From positions 7,313-71,312 of the forward strand of contig JBILLQ010000008.1 in assembly GCA_044375975.1 (NCBI GenBank): 64,000 nt of DNA, in the 5' to 3' direction. The notes under the pieces are model-generated. The model was given only the letters and a program-made list of their open reading frames with translations. It had not been told where the DNA came from and did not search any database. Below, piece after piece: positions 56,995 to 64,000 of this stretch. Each line of letters opens with the position of its first letter. Position 1 is the stretch's first letter. The position numbers and the translations under genes are program-made. The DNA comes from UBA5018 sp044375975 (GTDB lineage Bacteria; Cyanobacteriota; Cyanobacteriia; PCC-6307; Cyanobiaceae).

Positions 56995-59867
56995 GTGGGC
57001 AATTCTGGTGCCAGGTCGGCTGGCGAGGTGGCCAGGGGCTGCTTGGCATCTACTCCCCGCTGGCGGGCCACCAGCTCGGCCAGGGCCTTATTGAGATCCT
57101 TTTCCATCACGAAGGTCACCCCGTCGGTCACCACCACCCGCGCCAAGGTGGGAATATCATTGTTCTTGGATTGCAAGTAAATTGGCTCCACATAGAGGAT
57201 CCCCTGGCCCACGGGTAAAATAAGCATGTTGCCGTGGATCAGGCGAGAGCCCACCCTGTTCCAGAGGCCAAACTGATAGCTAATTGCGGGATCCTGTTCA
57301 ATCAAGGCAGACACCTGCTGGGGGCCCAGCAGTAGGCGTTGGAGCGGGAAACGCACCAACTGCAGCTGGCCGTAAAAGGGTGGATCATTGCGAGCTGCCA
57401 GCCAGCCCACCATGTTGGATCGCTTCAATGGTGAAAAGGGCAACAACAACACGAACTCCGGCCGGCTCTGGCCCGGCAACTGCACGGTGACATGAAAAGG
57501 ACGCACGGGCGTGTTGCTGGAGCCGTAGATCTCTAGAGGGATCGACCAGACATCGTCGCCGTTGTAGAAGGTGCGCACATCAGTTACGTGATAGCGCAGC
57601 AACCGCTCCGCCTGGATGCTGAACTGGCTCTGGGGAACTTGAATGTGGGCAAGTAGTGGCTTTGGCATCGCCGACAGCGGCTGGAACAACTCCGGAAAGG
57701 CCCGCCGCCAGGTGCGCAAGATCGGATCCCCACTGTCGCTCACATAGAGCCACACCTTGCCGTCATGGGCGTCGACCAAGGCTTTAACCGGATTGCGAAA
57801 ATATCGAATTCCCGCCTTATTCGCATCGGAATAAGGATAGCTGCCGCTGGTGGTAAAGCCATCGAGCATCCAGTATTGGTGTTGTTTTACATTAAAGCCA
57901 GAGCCAGAACTTACCCGGGCTGTCACCAGATAGGGCTGGCTCTCAAAGCGCAAGAATGGCATCAGCGCCGCCAGGCGCTGGTTCACCTGGCGGCGGATCA
58001 ACAAACGCGAGTTGGAATTTACAGAACCACTAGTGAGCAAAACAGGCTCCCTTAGATACACTGCAGCCATCAAGCGCAGGAGCGGTGAGCCTATGGAAAT
58101 CCCGCCACTGCCATCGTAGCGAGAGTAAACATTTAGATCGCCATCTGGATAGTCAAACTCCCGCACTTGCGATGGGGCTATGGCATAGGGGGCGGGGGCG
58201 GAGGAGAAATAGAGCCTTGGTCTGCCCACCGGCAGCATCTTCTTTACCTGAGCGTCACTGATACCGAGCTGGGCAATGCCCTGCACCTTGCCGCTACGGC
58301 CAAGATCTTTTACGAAATACAGGGGGAGTCCATCGGGTCCGGCGGCATTCACAGTCGAGACTGTGAAGCCATAGCCATGGGTAAAGACCAGATGGCGGTT
58401 AAGCCAGGTGGCCGAGCCCTTGGGCAAGCTGGAGGTATCTAGTTCGCGGGCTGAGATCAGCACCTGCTGCGATCCCGTGCGGGCCGGATCCGCCGACAGG
58501 GGATAACGATCCACCGCCGCCGAGGCAAACCGGTAATAGAGGCGTAGTTGTTGCAGCTGCCGATTGGTAGCCAGCAGCGGCTGGCTGTCCCAGAGCCGAA
58601 TATTGGCCACCGTACCGGCAGCCTGCGCTAAATCCTTAGCCCTTAGCCGCTGGCTGGGCTGCAGCGTGGTCACCCGCATCGCCTGGAGGCCAAAGGCGTG
58701 GCGGGTGGCCTCAATACTGCGCTTCAGATAGACGGTTTCTAGGGCCAGCTCCCGCGGTTGCACCCAAATTCTCTGCACCAGAGGAGCAAAGATCAACTCC
58801 ACCAAGGGCACCAGCAAAGTTGTGCTGGCCAGCGGCACTAGAGCTACCCGCCGCAACCAGTGACGCGGCAGGGGCACCAAAAGCCCCAGGGCCGTGATCG
58901 CCAACAGGGCGGCCAACGCCAGCCTCAGGGGCAGGCGCACATGCAGATCCACCCAGCCGGCACCGCTGGCCACCCCGCTGCCCAACACCATCAAATCCCA
59001 GGGGGCGAGGGCATTGCTGATCGCCATCACCACCGCCAACACCGCCAGCTGCGGCTGCAGCAACCGCTGCTGGGCGCGGCTAAGGCCGGGATAGGCCAGC
59101 TCGCTGAGGCTGCTGCCCTCGCTGAGGGTGAGCCACAGACAAGCGGCCAAGCCCACCACCGCCTGGGCTCCGAGCACGCTGAGAAACAGATGCAGGGCCG
59201 GCAGTTGCAACACCGTGAAGCTCAGATCCACGCCGGTAAGCGGATCGAACCTGCCAAAGGGCACCGCCAGCAGGGCCGGTAGCCATAAACTCCAACCCCG
59301 GGCCAAGGCCGTGGCCGAGCCCGCCAGGGCGGTCGCCAAGGTAATGCGCAGGGTGGTGAGCGGGTAGAGCAGTAAGGGCGGCAGCAAACCCAGGGCCAAC
59401 CCCAGCAACAGGCCGGGCGGCAGGTCTGCCAACACCGGGATGCCGCTGATCACCTGGCCACTGAAGGGAGCGGAGATCAAATCCCTGGCCTGCACCATCA
59501 AGTAGGTGAGAGCGGCGGCCAACAGCAGCAGCAGTAGCGCCAGCGTCGCCAGCAACTGTCCCTGGCCCAACCTCAGCAAAGGAGCTGGCGGTACCTGCTT
59601 GCTGCCCAGCTGCTGGCGCAGCCTCCAGCAGCGCTGTAGTTGCTGCAATTGCAGTGGCACCCCCAGGCCCATCACCACCACAAAGGCTCCCAGCTGCAGC
59701 AGCCAGCGGCGCAGCACCATCCACTGGGCGCGAAATTCAGCGAACCAGAACCATTCGATCGTCAGGCGCGAGACGGCCAGCACCAGCAACAGCAAACCGC
59801 CAGCCACGGCCAACAGCCGCAGCGCTCGCAGGTGGCGGGAGGCCAACAGTGGCAGGCGTTCATTCAC
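56982..59867 (-). CDS. UPF0182 family large membrane protein
   Basis: 961 residues. The N-terminus has six or seven hydrophobic helices (LLAVAGGLLLLVLAVSRL, LLATLALLLLLLAAALTYLM, LALAALLAITALGLLVPL and others). A long extracytoplasmic part follows, with the UPF0182 pattern EYWMLDGFTTSGSYPYS-like (seen as QHQYWMLDGFTTSGSYPY), HDGKVWLYVSDSGDPILRTW and IHGNMLILPVGQGILYVEPIYLQS. The family's function is not established. The coding end lies in a tandem array. It is divergent from thrC across 98 bases. Confidence 0.9.
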   Translation of the reverse strand: MNERLPLLASRHLRALRLLAVAGGLLLLVLAVSRLTIEWFWFAEFRAQWMVLRRWLLQLGAFVVVMGLGVPLQLQQLQRCWRLRQQLGSKQVPPAPLLRLGQGQLLATLALLLLLLAAALTYLMVQARDLISAPFSGQVISGIPVLADLPPGLLLGLALGLLPPLLLYPLTTLRITLATALAGSATALARGWSLWLPALLAVPFGRFDPLTGVDLSFTVLQLPALHLFLSVLGAQAVVGLAACLWLTLSEGSSLSELAYPGLSRAQQRLLQPQLAVLAVVMAISNALAPWDLMVLGSGVASGAGWVDLHVRLPLRLALAALLAITALGLLVPLPRHWLRRVALVPLASTTLLVPLVELIFAPLVQRIWVQPRELALETVYLKRSIEATRHAFGLQAMRVTTLQPSQRLRAKDLAQAAGTVANIRLWDSQPLLATNRQLQQLRLYYRFASAAVDRYPLSADPARTGSQQVLISARELDTSSLPKGSATWLNRHLVFTHGYGFTVSTVNAAGPDGLPLYFVKDLGRSGKVQGIAQLGISDAQVKKMLPVGRPRLYFSSAPAPYAIAPSQVREFDYPDGDLNVYSRYDGSGGISIGSPLLRLMAAVYLREPVLLTSGSVNSNSRLLIRRQVNQRLAALMPFLRFESQPYLVTARVSSGSGFNVKQHQYWMLDGFTTSGSYPYSDANKAGIRYFRNPVKALVDAHDGKVWLYVSDSGDPILRTWRRAFPELFQPLSAMPKPLLAHIQVPQSQFSIQAERLLRYHVTDVRTFYNGDDVWSIPLEIYGSSNTPVRPFHVTVQLPGQSRPEFVLLLPFSPLKRSNMVGWLAARNDPPFYGQLQLVRFPLQRLLLGPQQVSALIEQDPAISYQFGLWNRVGSRLIHGNMLILPVGQGILYVEPIYLQSKNNDIPTLARVVVTDGVTFVMEKDLNKALAELVARQRGVDAKQPLATSPADLAPELPTSPP

Positions 59868-59965
59868 CCGGCAAGGCTAGGCAGCGACTGCTCGAAATCA
59901 ATCCCGATCTCAAAGCTCGGGTTTTTGGGTCAGGGCTGGCCGGCGCTGTTAGCCTCAAGCGATCG

Positions 59966-61246
59966 ATGGGCGCGACCGTGACGGCCACTCTCTCCCGCTC
60001 CACCTTCACCGGCCTGCGCTGCAAGGAATGCGGCCATGCCTACAAGGCCACCGCCAGCCACGTCTGTGAAGACGTCTGCTTTGGCCCGCTGGAGGTGGTC
60101 TACGACTACGAAATGATTCGTAGTCGGGTCAGCCGAGCCACCATCGAAGCTGGACCTGCCTCGATCTGGCGCTACCGGGAATTCCTGCCAATCGAAGGTG
60201 ACCCGATCGACGTGGGCACCGGCTTCACCCCGCTGATGAAGGCCAACAACCTGGCGCGCCGCTTGGGGCTCAGGCAGCTCTACATCAAAAATGACGGCGT
60301 CAACATGCCCACCCTCTCCTTCAAGGACCGGGTGGTGTCCGTCGCCCTGACCAGGGCCCGCGAACTGGGCTTCACCACGGTGAGCTGCGCCTCCACCGGC
60401 AATCTGGCCAATTCCACCGCCGCCATCGCGGCCCACGCTGGTCTCGACTGCTGTGTGTTCATCCCCAGTGACCTGGAGCTGGGCAAGGTGCTAGGCACTT
60501 TGATCTACAACCCCACGCTGATGGCGGTGAAGGGCAACTACGACCAGGTAAATCGGCTTTGTTCGGAAGTTGCCAACACCTATGGCTGGGGATTTGTCAA
60601 CATCAATCTCCGCCCTTACTACTCGGAAGGCTCGAAGACCCTCGGATACGAGGTGATTGAACAGCTCGGCTGGCAACTGCCAGACCACATCGTTGCCCCC
60701 CTGGCCTCCGGCTCTCTATTCACCAAAATCCGCAAGGGTTTTGACGAGTTCATCAAAGTGGGCCTGGTGGACGAGAAGCCCGTGCGCTTTAGCGGCGCCC
60801 AAGCCGAAGGCTGCTCACCGATTGCCCAGGCATTCGCGGAAGGCCGCGATTTCATTACCCCTGTTAAGCCCAATACCATTGCCAAATCGATTGCCATTGG
60901 CAATCCAGCCGATGGCCCCTATGCCATTGATATCGCTAATCGCACCAACGGCAGCATTGCGGCTGTGAGTGACGCTGAGATCATTGATGGCATCAAGCTA
61001 TTGGCCGAAACCGAGGGGGTGTTCACCGAGACCGCCGGCGGCACCACAATTGCCGTGCTCAAGAAACTGGTGGAGCAAGGCAAGATCAATCCAGATGAAT
61101 GCACAGTGGCCTACATCACTGGCAATGGTCTTAAAACCACTGAAGCAATTGCCGATGCCATCGGACAGCCCTACACGATTGAGGCAAAACTAGACAGCTT
61201 CACCGCCGCCTGGCAACAGGCCCAGGCCCGCGCCAACAAGGCTTGA
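59966..61246 (+). CDS. thrC: Threonine synthase
   Basis: PLP-dependent synthesis of threonine from O-phosphohomoserine. Features are the zinc-ribbon-like CKECGHAYKATASHVC start, PLP lysine in LSFKDRVVSVAL, SCASTGNLANSTAAIAAHAG, and substrate loops APLASGSLFTKI and ETAGGTTIAVLKKL. The start is the ATG at 59966 (426 residues); the open frame back to 59654 is antisense to UPF0182 and is not used. A MoaD/ThiS-like gene follows 264 bases later, a pairing seen in other cyanobacteria and linked to sulfur carriers. Confidence 0.95.
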   Translation: MGATVTATLSRSTFTGLRCKECGHAYKATASHVCEDVCFGPLEVVYDYEMIRSRVSRATIEAGPASIWRYREFLPIEGDPIDVGTGFTPLMKANNLARRLGLRQLYIKNDGVNMPTLSFKDRVVSVALTRARELGFTTVSCASTGNLANSTAAIAAHAGLDCCVFIPSDLELGKVLGTLIYNPTLMAVKGNYDQVNRLCSEVANTYGWGFVNINLRPYYSEGSKTLGYEVIEQLGWQLPDHIVAPLASGSLFTKIRKGFDEFIKVGLVDEKPVRFSGAQAEGCSPIAQAFAEGRDFITPVKPNTIAKSIAIGNPADGPYAIDIANRTNGSIAAVSDAEIIDGIKLLAETEGVFTETAGGTTIAVLKKLVEQGKINPDECTVAYITGNGLKTTEAIADAIGQPYTIEAKLDSFTAAWQQAQARANKA

Positions 61247-61324
61247 TCATTCCGATTGAGCTCGGTCGATAGCTCGGCTCACTTCGGTTGCAATTCAATC
61301 ATTTTCGATTACATTTCAATCATT

Positions 61325-61370
61325 ACTGACTGACCGACTGACCGACTGACCGACTGACTGACTGACCGAC
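61325..61370 (+). repeat. Simple repeat of gactgacc units
   Basis: gactgaccgactgaccgact and continuing; 4/8-bp periodicity, noncoding, between thrC and the ThiS-like gene. Confidence 0.9.
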
Positions 61371-61509
61371 CCATCCCCGCATTTAGCTATCATTTCTATT
61401 CTCCTCCTACCACCTGCACGCCTCCAGTAATTGCCGCCTATTTTCACTATTATACGCAATTCTTACTTGGGTTTTTGTTTCCACCATTCAATTTCAGTTT
61501 TCCCCAGCC

Positions 61510-61785
61510 ATGACCATCAAAATCCTGATCCCCACCCCCCTGCAAAAATTTACCAACAATGATGACAGTGTAAGCGTAGAAGCCAACAGCATTGATGAGC
61601 TGATAGGCGCCCTAGATACCCTTTACCCTGGCTTCAAGGGTCGCCTTTGCGATGAGAACGGCAAGCTGCGCCGCTTCCTCAATCTGTATGTAAATAGCGA
61701 AGATATCCGATTTTTGAACAATCAAGAAACCCAGCTTAGCGATGGCGACGAAGTTAGCATCGTCCCTGCAGTTGCCGGCGGCTGA
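61510..61785 (+). CDS. MoaD/ThiS-like sulfur carrier protein
   Basis: 91 residues with a beta-grasp fold: KILIPTPLQKFTN at the start, DELIGALDTLYPGFKGRL, FLNLYVNSEDIRFL and the end IVPAVAGG. The terminal Gly-Gly is the site for thiocarboxylate formation, so it can act as a sulfur carrier (CysO-like). Next to thrC, whose substrate O-phosphohomoserine is also a methionine precursor, it may serve sulfur transfer in methionine synthesis. That is inference from known neighbourhoods. Confidence 0.85.
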   Translation: MTIKILIPTPLQKFTNNDDSVSVEANSIDELIGALDTLYPGFKGRLCDENGKLRRFLNLYVNSEDIRFLNNQETQLSDGDEVSIVPAVAGG

Positions 61786-62555
61786 TCCCAACCCGTTTAT
61801 CCGGCTATTTATTTAGCCAACTAACATCTACCTGATCCTGATTCTTACAGCAGCAAACTTATTCGGCGCTTACTTAGTGTCAAGTAATTTGCGAATAGCG
61901 GCTTTAAATAGACTCACCCGTCTGTGCTAGCCGGGACAGCACTGGCTTCTGCGCCCACCGGACTTGCCTTTACTGGCGCCGGATTTGCCTCTGCTAACGC
62001 CGGATTTGCTTCTGCTCACGCCGGATTGCCTTCTTAGCACCCGAATTGCTTTTTCTGCCCGATTCGCTTCTGCTCACGCCCAACTGGCTTTTACGCTGCC
62101 CGATTGGCATAGAGTCTTGAAAGTGGCAAAGCCAGTCAGCCAGCAAAGAATTGGTCTGGCCAGATTACTTGAGCAGTCTGCGGCTGGCACGACTCCCCAA
62201 GATACAGCAGGATTGGATAGAGCAGAAATGGATAGAACAGGACCGACAATCGACATCTTACCAGCACTTAAGCAGCTTAACGGGAAAACACCCACTCGCC
62301 ATAGTTATTTTAAGCGATTTAAACCCCCTCGCTTCCATTTATTACCTCTCAATCAACGCCTTTCAACCCTGTAGTTCACTTGTAAGTTGATTTCGAAATC
62401 ATTGCCTACAAACTGTTCAACAGCAACCAAACCGGGCCGGGCAACAGGCGATCATCGGATCAGACATCGATTCAGACACTTGAGGGGCCCAACTGCATAG
62501 GCTGCAGCGACGGCCGGTACCTTCCACCAAAACCCAGCAGCTTGGCAGCACAACA
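61786..62555. other. Repeat-bearing spacer before the cupin gene
   Basis: No supported gene. 61939-62022 is a 21-bp array. An open frame of about 136 codons at 61964-62374 exists only because the array period is a multiple of three. No terminator was identified for the ThiS-like gene. Confidence 0.5.
61939..62022 (+). repeat. 21-bp tandem array (4 units)
   Basis: gcactggcttctgcgcccacc, then ggacttgcctttactggcgcc, ggatttgcctctgctaacgcc and ggatttgcttctgctcacgcc in exact 21-base steps, with decayed copies after. Confidence 0.88.
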
Positions 62556-63590
62556 ATGATCGCTCAAACCCAGTCTCCCATTCCCCTCCAGCCAATGAGC
62601 GGCACCCCTAGGATAAACACCCCTGGGAGCGGCACCCCGGGGATCGATAGCCCTAGTAAATCTAGCAAGGCAATCCTATTTGACTACCGTCAGGCAGCCA
62701 ATCCGATCCGCAAGGGACTCACCGAAGCAATTCCGTTGCAGTTTTGGGGAGCACAACTGCATGCCAACGGCCCTACTGGGGTGATTCCCCTGGATCTGAG
62801 TGCATCCTTGGCCACCGACATACCGGCCACCAGTCCAGCTTTGGCGGCCCATTTCCTGCGCATTGAGGCCGGCCAGGAAATTGAAGCTGCCGCCTCTGCC
62901 ACCAGCAGCTTATTTTTTGTGCTTAGCGGTGCTGGCATCTGTGAGCGGCCTACGACTGGGGCAGACCAGGCAACCATCGGTGGTATTGGGCTAACTATCG
63001 ATTGGAGAGCGGGCGATTTGTTCGTGCTGCCCACAGGAGCCACCCCGCGGCTGCGGGCCCTTAACGACAGCGTTTTGTACTGGGTGCATGATGCACCGCT
63101 GCTGCACTATCTCGGCGTTGAGCCAACTCGGCCCCGCTTCCAAGCCACCCATTATCCAGCTAGCTGGCTTCAAGCTGAGCTGCAATCCTTGGCGGCTGAT
63201 CCCAGCAGTATGCGTAGCAACCGACTCAGCTTGCTGCTAGGCAACCGCGACCTGCCCGCCAGCCGTACGGTCACCCATGTGCTGTGGGCCATGTATGGCC
63301 AGGTTCCCGCCGGGGCTACCCAGCCACCCCATCGCCACCAGTCTGTAGCCCTAGATCTAATTATTGAATGCGAGCCAGGATGCTATACACTAGTCGGCTC
63401 TGAAATCAATGCCGAAGGAAACATAATCAACCCCACCAAAATAGAGTGGCAGAGTGGTTGCGTTTTTGTCACTCCACCAGGCCAGTGGCATGCCCACGTT
63501 AATCCAACTAGCAAGCCAGCCCATCTTCTGCCGATTCAAGACGCAGGACTACATACCTATTTGCGCAGCTTAGATATTCGCTTCAGCTAA
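62556..63590 (+). CDS. Two-domain cupin, gentisate-dioxygenase-like
   Basis: 344 residues with two cupin barrels: residues about 90-170 (AHFLRIEAGQEIEAAASATSSLFFVLSGAG) and 240-320 (PPHRHQSVALDLIIECEPG, GCVFVTPPGQWHAHVNPT). The second has the metal-binding HxH and late His. The arrangement resembles ring-cleaving gentisate or salicylate dioxygenases, but cyanobacterial members have no known substrate. The first 30 residues contain a short repeat (SGTPRINTPGSGTPGIDSP). ATG start at 62556. No neighbouring catabolic genes were found. Confidence 0.78.
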   Translation: MIAQTQSPIPLQPMSGTPRINTPGSGTPGIDSPSKSSKAILFDYRQAANPIRKGLTEAIPLQFWGAQLHANGPTGVIPLDLSASLATDIPATSPALAAHFLRIEAGQEIEAAASATSSLFFVLSGAGICERPTTGADQATIGGIGLTIDWRAGDLFVLPTGATPRLRALNDSVLYWVHDAPLLHYLGVEPTRPRFQATHYPASWLQAELQSLAADPSSMRSNRLSLLLGNRDLPASRTVTHVLWAMYGQVPAGATQPPHRHQSVALDLIIECEPGCYTLVGSEINAEGNIINPTKIEWQSGCVFVTPPGQWHAHVNPTSKPAHLLPIQDAGLHTYLRSLDIRFS

Positions 63591-64000
63591 TTATTAGATT
63601 CAGCTAACTAACTAACTAACCAACCAACCAGCTAACTAAACTATTCAGTGCACCACCAAAGTATCCGCCCAGCACTTGCAGGCCAAAGAAACCATAACTT
63701 ACTCAGAAACTAAATATCCAATCAATGGCATATCCCCAAAAGCATGTCCCCAAAAGCATGCCCTACTAATAGCCTGCCCTATTAATGGCATGCCAAAACG
63801 GCATATCCCATCAATAGCTTGCCAAAAAATAAGCACTCGACCTGAATACTATGACCTTATTTTTGCCATTAGAGCTCCTGATCAGCAACAAAACTCCGCA
63901 GACCGGAGCAGGCGCTCTGGCCGCGGTCTGCTGCCGATGCAGGCAATGAGCAGACGCTGCAGCAAACCCTTCAGATTAAAACGGCGATTGAAGCGATAAG
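63591..64000. other. End spacer with simple repeats
   Basis: actaacta/accaacca simple repeats (63603-63645) and caaaagcatgtccc-type near-repeats (63730-63830). Open frames here have no coding features. Nothing else is recognised to the window edge. Confidence 0.5.

Noticed and set aside
61964..62374. A frame of 136 codons between the ThiS-like and cupin genes
   Set aside because: Kept open by a 21-bp tandem array; no coding features.
63676..63999. A frame of 107 codons at the window end
   Set aside because: Repeat-derived text (GISPKACPQKHALL, IACPINGMPKR) and no start signals.
1..64000. tRNA, rRNA or tmRNA genes
   Set aside because: I looked for T-loop and acceptor-stem patterns in the spacers and found none convincing.

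Overview
The window comes from a GC-rich picocyanobacterium-like cyanobacterium of the Synechococcus/Cyanobium group. The evidence is a photosystem II gene (psbY), the chlorophyll-pathway protein Ycf54, the carotenoid isomerase crtH, a phosphoribulokinase, the Grx/BolA pair, pilD and accD, and the cyanobacteria-typical small proteins. I see no tRNA, rRNA or CRISPR array. Intact insertion sequences are also absent; only short terminal-repeat remnants are visible.

Layout. 1-6.3 kb: lpxD (5' cut off by the window edge), leuB, a proteobacterial-type prk, pilD, accD and small proteins. 6.6-8.2 kb: a glycine-rich RRM protein, its terminator and a repeat-rich spacer. 8.2-13.2 kb: a tight run of membrane desaturase, MetX-like hydrolase, glutamine-synthetase-like enzyme, secreted phytochelatin synthase and gamma-carbonic-anhydrase-like protein. 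13.3-16.7 kb: psbY, trmFO, crtH. 16.7-25.2 kb (minus strand): the most unusual locus, an encapsulin-like shell protein in one compact transcription unit with a class III nucleotidyl cyclase/AAA/TPR protein, a DUF3237 protein and a 989-residue fusion of an FAD oxidoreductase to a polyprenyl diphosphate synthase. 25.9-33 kb: housekeeping and small conserved genes (grxD-bolA, plsC, pdxJ-ycf54, a phosphatase). 33.1-42.7 kb: recC-recB-recD with overlapping start and stop codons. 42.6-51.7 kb: a cupin, a DEAD-box helicase, a CheB-CheR-PAS protein, and an AraC regulator translationally coupled to an unknown protein. 52-53.5 kb: a gene-poor stretch with element remnants and an orphan terminator. 53.5-63.6 kb: a Gfo/Idh oxidoreductase, fba, a UPF0182 membrane protein, thrC with a MoaD/ThiS-like partner, and a two-cupin enzyme.

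Two things stand out. First, the encapsulin locus looks like a protein nanocompartment tied to isoprenoid chemistry and to a cyclic-nucleotide or ATP-dependent sensor. Isoprenoid enzymes and cyclic-nucleotide binding are known from Family 2 encapsulins, but this shell reads as Linocin/Family 1-like. Second, the whole window is peppered with degenerate short tandem repeats. Unit lengths are 12, 15, 18 or 21 bp inside genes (always a multiple of three), and 14, 16, 17, 18, 19 or 21 bp between genes. They invade RecB, RecD and the N-termini of many proteins, and in one case the junction of two overlapping genes. This suggests a continuing, genome-wide duplication process filtered by selection for reading frame.
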